A stretch of 53,308 nt of DNA, from assembly GCA_021160245.1 (NCBI GenBank), contig JAGHCW010000226.1, forward strand, positions 1 to 53,308. Direction: 5' to 3'. Positions within the stretch are counted from its first letter, which is position 1. Each line of letters opens with the position of its first letter. Below are positions 7,573 through 16,617 of the stretch, piece after piece. Below the pieces are notes generated by a model. It ran no database searches. It had not been told where the DNA came from and saw only the letters and a program-made list of their open reading frames with translations. This stretch comes from a bacterium. GTDB lineage: Bacteria > B130-G9. The position numbers and the translations under genes are program-made.

Positions 7573-8820
7573 TTGGATTTAGAAAGACGGGTTGTAATAA
7601 CCGGAGTGGGCGTTGTTTCGCCCGTGGGGATAGGTGTCGAAAACTTTTGGGATTCTCTCACTTCTGGGCGGAGCGGCATCGGCAGAATCACGAGATTCGA
7701 TCCGTCAGAGTGCGCCTCGCAGGTTGCAGGAGAGGTTAAGGATTTTGACCCACTCAACTATCTGAAGCCGAAAGAGGTTTCGAAGCTCGGAGCCTTCATT
7801 CACTATGCTGTGGCTGCTGCCAGAGAGGCGAAAGAGGACGCGGGGCTCACGATTGACTCGACTAACAATGAGCGTGTTGGTGTCCACATAGGCGCCGGCA
7901 TCGGCTGTATGCCGACGTTTGAGCTGCAACACAAGAGGATGCTTGATCGGGGGCCGAGTCGCGTTTCACCGTTCTTTATTCCGAAGCTAATCATAAACAT
8001 GGCGTCGGGATATGTCTCCATTCTATTCGGGGCAAAGGGCCCAAATTCTGCTGCGGTCTCCGCATGCGCGACTGGGCTGCACTCAATTTGTGAGGCCTAC
8101 TACATGATTCGCTGTGGAGATGCGGACGCGATGTTTAGCGGCGGAGCCGAATCGGTCATCACTCCACTTGCAGTTGGAGGCTTCTCTTCAATGAAGGCTC
8201 TTTCAACGCGCAACGGTGAGCCGGAGAAGGCGAGCAGGCCATTTGACAGAGACCGGGATGGCTTTGTAATCGCGGAGGGCGCCGGAGTTGTCGTGCTCGA
8301 AAACCTCGAGAGTGCTGTAGCCCGCGGGGCCAGAATCTATGCCGAACTACTTGGCATTGGGATGACTTCCGACGCTTATCATGTGACGGCGCCTGAGCCG
8401 AGTGGTGATGGCGCAAGGAGAGCCATGACGGTCGCGATCAAGAACGCCGGGCTGATTCCCGAAGAAATAGAGCATGTGAATGCGCACGGCACATCGACAC
8501 CGTTGAACGACAAGATGGAGACAATGGCGATTAAGTCTGCACTGGGAGAACATGCCTACAAGGTTCCGATAACGGCGATTAAGTCCATGGTCGGGCATCT
8601 ACTAGGAGGCGCAGGCGGTGTAGAAACGGTGGCGTGCATATTGACGTTAAATAACGGCATTATTCCACCGACAATCAATTCGGAGAATCCAGACCCGGAG
8701 TGCGATTTGGACTATGTGCCGAATACTGCAAGGAAGCAAGACGTGCGCATAATCTTGAGCAATTCGTTCGGCTTCGGAGGCACCAACGCCTCTGTAGTCT
8801 TCAAGAAGTTTGAGGATTAA
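7573..8820 (+). CDS. fabF: beta-ketoacyl-ACP synthase II
   Basis: The condensing enzyme that extends acyl-ACP with malonyl-ACP. 415 residues, with the complete Cys-His-His triad: SACATG (Cys165), NAHGTST (His305) and GHLLGGAGG (His342). The start is TTG 7573, immediately before DLERRVVITGVGVVSP, which matches the family N-terminus; only a weak AGGGTGATG lies in front. The 196-bp gap after acpP has no gene and no clear terminator. The pairing with acpP and rnc is canonical. Confidence 0.96.
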   Translation: MDLERRVVITGVGVVSPVGIGVENFWDSLTSGRSGIGRITRFDPSECASQVAGEVKDFDPLNYLKPKEVSKLGAFIHYAVAAAREAKEDAGLTIDSTNNERVGVHIGAGIGCMPTFELQHKRMLDRGPSRVSPFFIPKLIINMASGYVSILFGAKGPNSAAVSACATGLHSICEAYYMIRCGDADAMFSGGAESVITPLAVGGFSSMKALSTRNGEPEKASRPFDRDRDGFVIAEGAGVVVLENLESAVARGARIYAELLGIGMTSDAYHVTAPEPSGDGARRAMTVAIKNAGLIPEEIEHVNAHGTSTPLNDKMETMAIKSALGEHAYKVPITAIKSMVGHLLGGAGGVETVACILTLNNGIIPPTINSENPDPECDLDYVPNTARKQDVRIILSNSFGFGGTNASVVFKKFED

Positions 8821-8881
8821 GCGAGCCATTGCGGATATTACGCCCAGCATTCTTGCTTGAACTTCGGGTGGCGAAGGACTG

Positions 8882-9613
8882 ATGGTTGCACCTCGCGATA
8901 TTATTGACGCAAAGGTGTTTGCTATGCAGAAGAAGTTGGGCATGAAGTTCAACGACCCGACTCTTCTTGAGCGCGCCTTGACCCACACATCGTACAGCAA
9001 TGAGATAAATGCCCCGCCTTGTGCCAATAACGAGAGAATGGAGTTTGTTGGCGACGCCGTACTAAAGCTGGTCATGTGCGACTATCTTTACCGTCGGTAC
9101 CCAAATGTTAGGGAGGGTGATTTGACCAAGGTCCTCTCATACGTTGTGAGCGATGTCGTTTTGGCGGAACATGCGAAAAGTGAGTTTCTGAACGAAGCTC
9201 TGCTGCTTGGGAAGGGCGAGGAAATGACAGGCGGCAGAAAGAAGGTCTCGATTCTCGCAGCTTCATTTGAGTCGATAATCGCGGCGATTTACTTGGACCA
9301 GGGATTGCCTGAGGCCGGAAGGTTCATCATTGCGAAGCTCAAAAACCAGATTGAGTTTGCGGTTGCGCACAAGGACAGGCTCAATTACAAATCCCTCGTT
9401 CAGGAGTTTTGTGTTCACAAGTTTGGCGTGAGCCCATCTTATCGGGTAACGGCCGAGATCGGCCCGCCGCACGATCGGGTGTTTGAGGTAGAGCTGCTTA
9501 TTGACGACAAGGTCTGGGGTTCGGGCTCAGGCCGAACGAAGCGGGATGCTGAGCAACACGCGGCGAAGTCGGCTGTTCAGCAACTCGAGACATCTCTGGG
9601 CGTGGAGCTCTAA
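8882..9613 (+). CDS. rnc: ribonuclease III
   Basis: A double-strand-specific endoribonuclease for rRNA and mRNA processing. 243 residues: the catalytic domain carries the signature ERMEFVGDAV at 51-60, with the acidic metal-binding residues, and a double-stranded RNA-binding domain occupies roughly 166-238 (NYKSLVQEFCVHKFG, later KRDAEQHAAKSAVQQL). The start ATG has AAGGA just upstream. The stop TAA shares a base with the ATG of ffh (TAATG), coupling the two. Confidence 0.97.
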   Translation: MVAPRDIIDAKVFAMQKKLGMKFNDPTLLERALTHTSYSNEINAPPCANNERMEFVGDAVLKLVMCDYLYRRYPNVREGDLTKVLSYVVSDVVLAEHAKSEFLNEALLLGKGEEMTGGRKKVSILAASFESIIAAIYLDQGLPEAGRFIIAKLKNQIEFAVAHKDRLNYKSLVQEFCVHKFGVSPSYRVTAEIGPPHDRVFEVELLIDDKVWGSGSGRTKRDAEQHAAKSAVQQLETSLGVEL

Positions 9614-10953
9614 TGTTCGATAGCCTTTCGCTCAGACTTCAATCCGTCTTCAGGAAACTGAAGAGCAAAGGAACTCTCTCCTCAAAAGACGTCTCCGTCG
9701 CAATGCGCGAGGTGCGCCGCGCGCTCCTTGAGGCGGACGTCAACTACAAAGTAGTGAAAGATTTTGTGGCAGGGGCGCAGGAGCGCGCGATTGGCTCTGG
9801 CATACTCTCTGGGTTGAACCCGGGACAGCAGGTCGTCAAGGTTGTTCATGATGACCTCGTGCGCCTTCTCGGGGAGAAGGTTGCCAAGCTGAAGGTCGCG
9901 AGCAATCCACCGACGATCATCATGCTCGTTGGCCTACAAGGATCGGGCAAGACAACAGCCTGCGCAAAACTCGCAAGGCTTGTCAAAATGGCCCATAAGT
10001 ATCCGATTATGGTTGCCGGCGATATCTACAGACCGGCCGCAATAGACCAGCTTGAGAAGCTAGGGCGAACGCTCGAGATAGAGGTCTTCTCCCGTGGTAA
10101 AAAGGACCCGGTTGCCACATGCGACCAGGCAGTTAAGTATGCGAAGAAGAAGGGCTGGGACACTGTGCTCATCGACACAGCGGGCCGTTTGCATATTGAC
10201 GATGTTCTAATGCAGGAGCTTCGGTCGATAAAGAAAAAGGTCAATCCCACCGAAATTCTCCTCGTGTCGGATGCAATGACGGGACAAGACGCCGTGAACA
10301 TCGCCTCAAGCTTCGACGAGAAATTGGGCATTGATGGCGTGATCTTGACAAAAATGGACGGCGACTCGAGGGGCGGGGCTGCGCTCTCCATACGCGCGGT
10401 CACCGGCAAGCCGATAAAACTCATCGGAACCGGCGAGAAGCTCGAGATGATTGAGCAGTTTCACCCGGATAGGATGGCCTCGCGGATACTGGGCATGGGT
10501 GACGTTCTAACGCTCATTGAGAAGGCCGAGAAGGCGATGAGCAAGAAGGAGGCGGAAGAACTTGAGAAGAAGCTGAGGCGCGATGAGTTCACGCTTGATG
10601 ATTTTCTCAACACGATAAAGCAATTGAGGAACATGGGACCTCTTGAGCAGTTGCTTGAGATGATTCCCGGCATGGGTAAGCTCAAGGCGTTGAAGAACTT
10701 TGAGTTTGACGAGAGTGAGGTTGGCCGTGTGGAGGCCATCATCAGTTCGATGACGAAGCAGGAGCGAGTCAACCATGCAATCTTAAACGGCAGTCGGCGA
10801 AGAAGAGTTGCCGGAGGTAGTGGCACATCTGTTCAGGAAGTGAATGCGCTGATGAAACAGTTTGCCCAAGTCAGGAAAATGATGAAGCAGATGAAAAGTA
10901 GAGGCGGCAAACTCGGTGGGATGGGCATTCCACCTGGCTTTCTGAATGGTTGA
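9613..10953 (+). CDS. ffh: signal recognition particle protein Ffh
   Basis: The SRP54 GTPase that, with 4.5S RNA, delivers nascent membrane proteins to FtsY. 446 residues: N domain 1-90, G domain with GLQGSGKTT (107-115), DTAGR and TKMDGDSRGG, and a C-terminal methionine-rich M domain from about 330 (GMGKLKALKNF, VRKMMKQMKS, GMGIPPG). All GTPase motifs are intact. It overlaps rnc by one base and precedes rpsP by 109 bp. Confidence 0.97.
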   Translation: MFDSLSLRLQSVFRKLKSKGTLSSKDVSVAMREVRRALLEADVNYKVVKDFVAGAQERAIGSGILSGLNPGQQVVKVVHDDLVRLLGEKVAKLKVASNPPTIIMLVGLQGSGKTTACAKLARLVKMAHKYPIMVAGDIYRPAAIDQLEKLGRTLEIEVFSRGKKDPVATCDQAVKYAKKKGWDTVLIDTAGRLHIDDVLMQELRSIKKKVNPTEILLVSDAMTGQDAVNIASSFDEKLGIDGVILTKMDGDSRGGAALSIRAVTGKPIKLIGTGEKLEMIEQFHPDRMASRILGMGDVLTLIEKAEKAMSKKEAEELEKKLRRDEFTLDDFLNTIKQLRNMGPLEQLLEMIPGMGKLKALKNFEFDESEVGRVEAIISSMTKQERVNHAILNGSRRRRVAGGSGTSVQEVNALMKQFAQVRKMMKQMKSRGGKLGGMGIPPGFLNG

Positions 10954-11062
10954 TTTCTGCAAATCTTCGTATATTATCTTTTGGCATTAGAGGAGTTACA
11001 TTAGGCACAGTTTGTCTCGATTGGCGCAATCTGTTTGCAACTTTCGATTTCGGAGGGATTGA

Positions 11063-11353
11063 ATGGCAGCTAGGATGCGGCTATCCCGTATGGGAAAGAA
11101 AAAGAAGCCGTTTTACAGGATAGTGGTCTGCGATTCGCGGGCGCCTCGGCAGGGCCGTTATGTTGATTTACTGGGGACTTACGATCCCTTGCAGGAGCCA
11201 TCGGCGATAAAGATAGACCATGAAAAGGCTCGCTATTGGTTCAGTAAAGGGGTTCAGCCGTCTGATACCGTCAAGCGGTTACTGAGAGTAACTGGCTTTT
11301 ACAGGCAAGATGATGGGAAATCAGACAAGGCAGAGCAGAATATTTCTGGTTAG
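11063..11353 (+). CDS. rpsP: 30S ribosomal protein S16
   Basis: 96 residues. MRLSRMGKKKKPFYRIVV and DSRAPRQGRYVDLLGTYDP are typical S16 sequences. GGAGGG lies 6-7 nt before the ATG. It heads the usual rpsP-khpA-rimM-trmD-rplS ribosome-maturation cluster, in the normal order. Confidence 0.97.
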   Translation: MAARMRLSRMGKKKKPFYRIVVCDSRAPRQGRYVDLLGTYDPLQEPSAIKIDHEKARYWFSKGVQPSDTVKRLLRVTGFYRQDDGKSDKAEQNISG

Positions 11354-11427
11354 GGTTCTTAAAAAGGCCTTTCATTGTTACCTGCAAGATTGACATTGAG
11401 CGCGAACTCTAGGTCGGAGGGAGTCTG

Positions 11428-11658
11428 ATGAGAGAATTAATCGAGCAGATTGCTAGGGCTTTGGTTGATGATCCGGAGCAGGTAGAGGTTACTGAGATCT
11501 CTGGAGAGAAGACGTTAGTTCTTGAGCTTCACGTTGCGCAGCAGGACTTGGGCAAAGTAATTGGCCGGGAGGGACGAACTGCTAAGGCGATGCGGACCGT
11601 ACTGGATGCCGCGTCGAAGAAAGTTGGGAAGAGAGCAGTTCTGGAGATCGTGGAGTAA
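11428..11658 (+). CDS. khpA: KH-domain RNA-binding protein KhpA
   Basis: 76 residues forming a single type II KH domain. [18 protein letters not shown] contains the GxxG loop (GREG) used for RNA contact. KhpA (YlqC) acts with KhpB/Jag in RNA binding and cell-envelope control in several bacteria. GGAGGG precedes the ATG. It stands between rpsP and rimM, the standard place. Confidence 0.95.
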   Translation: MRELIEQIARALVDDPEQVEVTEISGEKTLVLELHVAQQDLGKVIGREGRTAKAMRTVLDAASKKVGKRAVLEIVE

Positions 11659-11801
11659 GATTTCCGGCGACTTTGGTCTGTAAGATAAGAAACTGCCCAA
11701 CATGCTCGCTAAAGCAGCAGGCGTGTGGGCCGCTTGCGCAAGAGTCGATATTGGGCAGACGCCTGACCGCTACCCAACTACCTGGCATTTCTGACAATCG
11801 A

Positions 11802-12320
11802 ATGAATCCCGATTTCTGCACAATAGGAATAATCGTTCGCCCGAGGGGAATCAAGGGCGAGCTCAAGGTCATGCCGCTGACGGATTTCCCGGAGCGATTC
11901 ATATCTCTTCGCGAGGTCTTCCTTGAGCCACCTGACGAGCCTATTCGCAAGGTGATACAGAACGTCTGGCAGCACAAGAACGCCTTCATCGTGCGGTTTG
12001 AGGGCATAGATTCTATCTCGGCGGCAGAGCCTCTGGTCAAGAAATATATCCGCATTCCGGTTGAAAAGCTTAGGCCTCTTGAGAAGGGCCAGTATTACTG
12101 GCATGACCTCACGGGGCTTGACGTGATTGACGATGAATATGGCGCGTTAGGAAAGGTAGAGCGGGTTTTCCGGGCGGGCGAGAGTGGGAACGATGTGCTG
12201 GTTGTGATAGGCGATTCTGTGGAGCGACTCATTCCGATGATTGACGACGTGGTGCTGGATGTGGACCTCGAGCGAGGAACTATGCGAGTCCGATTGCCCG
12301 AGGAGATCTACAATGCTTGA
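11802..12320 (+). CDS. rimM: 16S rRNA-processing protein RimM
   Basis: A 30S maturation factor that binds S19. 172 residues: an N-terminal beta-barrel beginning [19 protein letters not shown] and a PRC-barrel ([19 protein letters not shown]). The frame is open back to 11673, but the family N-terminus begins at ATG 11802, so I take that start although no strong RBS is visible; the 11673-11801 extension is non-conserved. The end overlaps trmD by 8 bases. Confidence 0.93.
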   Translation: MNPDFCTIGIIVRPRGIKGELKVMPLTDFPERFISLREVFLEPPDEPIRKVIQNVWQHKNAFIVRFEGIDSISAAEPLVKKYIRIPVEKLRPLEKGQYYWHDLTGLDVIDDEYGALGKVERVFRAGESGNDVLVVIGDSVERLIPMIDDVVLDVDLERGTMRVRLPEEIYNA

Positions 12321-13056
12321 GGCGCACGTCATCACTCTATTTCCTGATATGTTTGAGTCATTCCTCTCGTGCTCATTCGTTGAGAGAGCACAGAAGAAGC
12401 AGGCCATGTCCGTTATTCTCCATAATCTTCGGGATTTTACCCATGACAAGCACAACAGCGTCGATGACGAGCCCTTCGGTGGTGGCCCGGGTATGGTCTT
12501 GATGCCGGGACCCATTTTCGAGGCCGCAGAAAGCATCAGCGAATCGCCGGATGTGGAGAGCGTTGTTCTGATGACGCCACAGGGCGCGCTCTTGACGCAG
12601 GATAGAGCGGCCGAGTTTGCCCAGAAGAAGCGTATCATTGTAATATGCGGGCGCTATGAGGGCGTGGATGAGCGAGTGAGGGAGTACCTCGTAACGGATG
12701 AGGTCTCGATCGGGGATTACGTTCTTGCAGGTGGCGAGTTGCCCGCAATGGTCTTTTTGGAGGCGATATCTAGGCTGGTGCCGGGCGTTGTCGGGTGTGA
12801 AGAATCGACATTTGACGAATCACATAGCTTTGCTATGCTTGAATATCCTCAATATACGAGGCCAGCTAAGTTTCGGTCCTGGAAGGTTCCAAAGGTGCTC
12901 GTTTCCGGGGACCATGAGGGCGTTCGGCGTTGGCGCGCGCGCCAATCGCTTCTGCGGACTTTTTTAAGGCGTCCTGACCTTCTTTGTGGTGTTCAGAAAG
13001 ACGGGTTTCGAGAGGAGATGAGAATTAGGCTTACGCTTGCGCTGGGCGATAATTAG
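12313..13056 (+). CDS. trmD: tRNA (guanine37-N1)-methyltransferase
   Basis: It methylates G37 of tRNAs to prevent +1 frameshifting. 247 residues; SPOUT-class trefoil knot with [14 protein letters not shown], then [10 protein letters not shown] and [14 protein letters not shown], which bind SAM. The ATG at 12313 lies inside the rimM 3' end, with AGGAGA six nt before it, and the protein then starts with [14 protein letters not shown] as in the family. The frame reads upstream to 12241, but that would overlap rimM more. Confidence 0.96.
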   Translation: MLEAHVITLFPDMFESFLSCSFVERAQKKQAMSVILHNLRDFTHDKHNSVDDEPFGGGPGMVLMPGPIFEAAESISESPDVESVVLMTPQGALLTQDRAAEFAQKKRIIVICGRYEGVDERVREYLVTDEVSIGDYVLAGGELPAMVFLEAISRLVPGVVGCEESTFDESHSFAMLEYPQYTRPAKFRSWKVPKVLVSGDHEGVRRWRARQSLLRTFLRRPDLLCGVQKDGFREEMRIRLTLALGDN

Positions 13057-13099
13057 ACGTTTAATTAAAGAACATAATTTGACACGGGGGTGATACAGG

Positions 13100-13468
13100 T
13101 TGAACCGGATTAACTTCGTAGAGCAGGAGTACTTGAAAGAGGAGATGGCCGAAATCGCAATCGGCGACACAATTCGTGTCTATGTGAAGGTCAGAGAGGG
13201 CGACAAAGAGCGGTTACAACCGTTTGAAGGTCTTCTAATTGGGCGGAGTGGCGACGGCGCTAGAGAGACTATTACAGTCCGAAGAACTACGCACGGTGTT
13301 GGGGTGGAGAGAATCTTCCCATTGCACAGCCCGAACATCGCCAAGATTGCCGTCAAGCGAAAAGGCGAAGTCAGAAGAGCCAAGCTATATTTCATTAGAA
13401 AATTGCGAGGCAAGGCCGCGAGGGTTAAAGAGAAAAGGAGAACCCGGCCGGCCGCAAGGGGCAAGTGA
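13100..13468 (+). CDS. rplS: 50S ribosomal protein L19
   Basis: 122 residues: IAIGDTIRVYVKVREGDKER and QPFEGLLIGRSGDGARETIT are characteristic. It starts at TTG 13100 with GGGGG 9 nt upstream; no ATG or GTG exists before the conserved region. The C-terminus is lysine/arginine-rich, as usual. It closes the rpsP cluster and is followed within 2 bases by coaD. Confidence 0.96.
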   Translation: MNRINFVEQEYLKEEMAEIAIGDTIRVYVKVREGDKERLQPFEGLLIGRSGDGARETITVRRTTHGVGVERIFPLHSPNIAKIAVKRKGEVRRAKLYFIRKLRGKAARVKEKRRTRPAARGK

Positions 13469-13469
13469 A

Positions 13470-13973
13470 TTGGTTGAAAGCAGGAAACTCGCCCTGTATC
13501 CCGGGACATTCGATCCTATAACGCTTGGGCATCTTGACCTAGTGCGTCGAACGCTTTGTATTTTCGACGAAATCGTCATCGGTATCGCTCGGAATACGAG
13601 TAAGAGCACGACCTTTTCGGTTGGGCAGCGGCTCGTGATGTTGAACAACTCTCTGGCAGAGACGGGACTAACGCCGTTCACGAAGGTAGATGTGTTCGAT
13701 GGACTGACAGTTGAGTTCGCAGCTGGAATCGAGGCGTCGGCCATTGTCAGGGGTATAAGGGCCATTGCGGATTTTGAGGCGGAGTTCCAAATGACGCTGA
13801 TGAATCGTAATCTGAAGAATCGGATAGAGACAGTTTTTCTAATGCCTAGCGAGCAGTACTCTTATGTCAGCTCGAGCCTCGTCAAGGAGATTGCGGGTCT
13901 GGGTGGAGACGTGAGCAATCTCGTGACTCCATGTGTGCTTTCTGCTCTTAAAGAGCATTTCTCTCAGGACTAG
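13470..13973 (+). CDS. coaD: phosphopantetheine adenylyltransferase
   Basis: The penultimate step of CoA synthesis: ATP plus 4'-phosphopantetheine gives dephospho-CoA. 167 residues, normal length. LYPGTFDPITLGHLDLV holds the T/HxGH nucleotidyltransferase motif; YVSSSLVKEIAGLGGDV is the C-terminal signature. The start is TTG 13470, one base after the rplS stop, with AAGGGG 8 nt upstream. An upstream in-frame opening to 13239 lies inside rplS and is not used. Confidence 0.95.
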   Translation: MVESRKLALYPGTFDPITLGHLDLVRRTLCIFDEIVIGIARNTSKSTTFSVGQRLVMLNNSLAETGLTPFTKVDVFDGLTVEFAAGIEASAIVRGIRAIADFEAEFQMTLMNRNLKNRIETVFLMPSEQYSYVSSSLVKEIAGLGGDVSNLVTPCVLSALKEHFSQD

Positions 13974-13983
13974 GTGGGGGTTC

Positions 13984-15384
13984 ATGCAGTCATATAATCG
14001 CTCGGACCGCGTTGCACATCAGATTCAGCGGGAGGTCTCGGAGCTCCTTCTTAGAAAGGTCAAAGACCCCAGGGTCCAGTTCGTTACGATCACGAGGGTC
14101 CTCACCTCGCCAGACCTTCGACAGGCTAGGGTATTTTTCAGCACACCTCGGATGTCCGAGGACATGGACAAGGATGTGCTGGAGGGGCTAGAGAGCGCAG
14201 CGGGTTTCATAAGAAGCTCCCTTGGGAAGCGGCTCAGCATGAGGCGGGTCCCTGAGATAGAGTTCAAGCTAGATGTGCAGTATGAGCAAGCACTCAAGGT
14301 CTCGGACACCATTGCGATGATTGAGCGAGAGAAGCAAGAGAAGCGGGAGCGCGAAAGCAAAGAGGAGAATGCTCTTGAGAGAGCCGTTGCGGCCGTGCGT
14401 AACTGCAGAAGAATCGGCGTCGTCTCACACGTCGATCCTGACGGTGATTCCACCGGTTGCATAATAGCGTCATTGCTTCTGCTAAAAGCGCTCGACAAGG
14501 AGGTCATTTTACTTCAGGAGCAGGCTATTCCCAAGATGTACGAATTCTTGCCCGGTTTCTCATTGCTTAAGACGGAACTCCCGTCTTCTGCGTTCTCAGA
14601 ACAGGACGACCTTGACTGCACTCTAGTCCTTGATTGTCCAAGTCTCGAAAGAGCATCCTGGAGCCGCGGCGACTCATATAAATCAGCCGGGACATTGATC
14701 AACATCGATCACCACAAAGACAACAGCTATTTTGGGCGTATAAATCTCGTCGATGGGAGCGCCTCGTCTGCGGCAGAGATTCTCTATGGCATAATTGATG
14801 CCATGGACCTTGGGGACGATGCTTCCATAGGGGCAAATATCTACACCGCAATGTTCACCGACACCGGGTCATTTTCGTATTCGAACACGACACCTGAATC
14901 ACTTCGGATTGCGGCGAGGCTGGTCGAGGCTGGGGTTGACGTCTCATACTTGGCACGCAACCTCCGTAGCGATTTTACAATGAAGCGTCTTGCATTTCTG
15001 GGCAGAGTTTTATCGACAGTTCAATCAAACGAGGACAATTCGATTGTCTGGCTTCTTGGCACCGAAGCGATGAGGCGCGAGACGGGTTTTTGGGGATCTA
15101 CAGAGCAATTTGCGAATCATGCGATGAGGATTCGTGAGGCGCAAGTTGGCATGTTATTTCTTGAGGAGGAGAGCGGCAAATATAAGGTCAGCATCCGTTC
15201 GAGGGGGTTGATCGACGCCGGTCAATTGGCAGCTGGGTATGGTGGTGGAGGCCATGCTAAGGCGGCCGGTTGCAGGATTAACGGGAGCTTTGATGAGGTC
15301 CTCTCGGGGATGGTTCGGACGATAGAGCTCGGGCTTGAGGAGGCGGCTGGCTCAAATGGGCCAGTTTTAGCAGATCGAAGTTAG
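13984..15384 (+). CDS. RbfA-NrnA fusion (ribosome-binding factor A + DHH oligoribonuclease)
   Basis: A single 466-residue frame. Residues 1 to about 115 are a complete RbfA (16S rRNA/30S maturation factor): SDRVAHQIQREVSELLLRKV, DPRVQFVTITRV, LRQARVFFS. A charged linker of about 15 residues (REKQEKRERESKEE) follows. From about 130 to the end is a DHH/DHHA1 phosphoesterase of NrnA type, which degrades nanoRNA or pAp: HVDPDGDSTG (149-158), LVLDCPS, IDHHKDN (DHH 242-244), MFTDTGSFSYSNTTPE and the DHHA1 loop GYGGGGHAKAAG. All metal ligands look present. These are normally separate adjacent genes. ATG 13984 follows AGGTGGGGG. There is no stop and no internal RBS at the junction. Confidence 0.93.
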   Translation: MQSYNRSDRVAHQIQREVSELLLRKVKDPRVQFVTITRVLTSPDLRQARVFFSTPRMSEDMDKDVLEGLESAAGFIRSSLGKRLSMRRVPEIEFKLDVQYEQALKVSDTIAMIEREKQEKRERESKEENALERAVAAVRNCRRIGVVSHVDPDGDSTGCIIASLLLLKALDKEVILLQEQAIPKMYEFLPGFSLLKTELPSSAFSEQDDLDCTLVLDCPSLERASWSRGDSYKSAGTLINIDHHKDNSYFGRINLVDGSASSAAEILYGIIDAMDLGDDASIGANIYTAMFTDTGSFSYSNTTPESLRIAARLVEAGVDVSYLARNLRSDFTMKRLAFLGRVLSTVQSNEDNSIVWLLGTEAMRRETGFWGSTEQFANHAMRIREAQVGMLFLEEESGKYKVSIRSRGLIDAGQLAAGYGGGGHAKAAGCRINGSFDEVLSGMVRTIELGLEEAAGSNGPVLADRS

Positions 15385-15473
15385 TATCGAGGGCAAGTGA
15401 GGATTCAGACTCTGCTCGCGAATTACTGCTATCTGATGAGGCCATCTTTGGTCCAGACACAAGGAGAGATGAT

Positions 15474-16574
15474 TTGAAGACAAACTCAACGGATAGGAAC
15501 CCAGGCGAGCCATTTGGCTTGCTTAACATATCGAAGCCTAGGGGCAAGACCTCATTTGAGATAATTGGCCAGATGAGGAAAGTGCTCAGGATAAAAAAAG
15601 TAGGGCACTCGGGCACTTTGGACCCGATAGCCAGCGGCGTTCTTCTGGTCTGCGTTGGCAGAGCTACCCGCTTGCTTGATTACCTAATGGACCTGCCGAA
15701 GTCATACGTGGCGTGGGTGAAGCTCGGAGTAACGACCGATACGCTTGATTCTACGGGGAAGGTCCTTGAGGTCCGGGATATCCCTGAATTCGAGCCGGAT
15801 GAATTAGAGGCAGTTCTCGACGAGTTTCGAGGGAAAATAATGCAAACGCCTCCGATGTTTTCCGCAATAAAGCGTGACGGCAAGAAACTATATGTCCTGG
15901 CCCGACAGGGCGAACAGATAGACATTGAGCCGCGCCCGGTGACTTTGCACGATCTCGAATTGCTCTCCCAATCAAGATCAACGTTGAAGCTAAGCATCCA
16001 CTGCTCGAAAGGAACATACGTGAGATCGCTCTGCGCTGACATAGGCGAGAGACTTGGCTGCGGAGCCCATGTTTTCAGTTTGCGAAGAACCAGCATCGGC
16101 CAATGGGATGTCGAGGACGCAATTCCATACAGCAAGGTGTTTGCGCTTGGTCGAGAGCAGGTAACCAACATGCTTGAGCCTATCGAGAAGATACTGCCCA
16201 GCTTTGCGCAAGGCGAGGTCTCACCTCTTGCCGAGCGCTACGCTCTCAATGGTCTCTCAATCGACATGGACCAGATGAGATGCACAACTGATCTTGAAAT
16301 CGGCGATCCGGTTGTGCTCAGGACTTGGCGCGGAACCCTCATCGGTGTTTTCAGGGCGAAGAGGCCATCGCCAGATGATCTCTCTCGACGACCTAGTCTT
16401 CCGATGGTGCTCCGGCCGGAAAAGGTGCTTCTTACCAGCAGACCCGCGAAGAAATACCGGGCGCCTAATAGAAGGCGAAGCTCTCCATCGAAGAAGGGCT
16501 ATTACTCGGGGAGGGGCGAGGGTCGCTACACCGGGTCAGGCAACGATCGCGCTCATAATCGAGGCAGAGACTAA
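15474..16574 (+). CDS. truB: tRNA pseudouridine-55 synthase
   Basis: It makes pseudouridine 55 in the T loop of tRNAs. 366 residues starting at TTG 15474, with AAGGAG 7 nt upstream. The catalytic motif is GHSGTLDPIASG with Asp50, followed by GRATRLLDYLMDLPKSYVA and the KGTYVRSLCADIG block. Residues from about 325 form an extra basic Arg/Gly/Ser-rich tail (KKYRAPNRRRSSPSKK, later GRGEGRYTGSG) beyond the PUA-like region. That tail looks disordered, is unusual for the family, and may add RNA affinity. Confidence 0.94.
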   Translation: MKTNSTDRNPGEPFGLLNISKPRGKTSFEIIGQMRKVLRIKKVGHSGTLDPIASGVLLVCVGRATRLLDYLMDLPKSYVAWVKLGVTTDTLDSTGKVLEVRDIPEFEPDELEAVLDEFRGKIMQTPPMFSAIKRDGKKLYVLARQGEQIDIEPRPVTLHDLELLSQSRSTLKLSIHCSKGTYVRSLCADIGERLGCGAHVFSLRRTSIGQWDVEDAIPYSKVFALGREQVTNMLEPIEKILPSFAQGEVSPLAERYALNGLSIDMDQMRCTTDLEIGDPVVLRTWRGTLIGVFRAKRPSPDDLSRRPSLPMVLRPEKVLLTSRPAKKYRAPNRRRSSPSKKGYYSGRGEGRYTGSGNDRAHNRGRD

Positions 16575-16617
16575 TATCTCGGAAATGCAAACGGTTTCGT
16601 AACGAAAGGTAGTGTAA

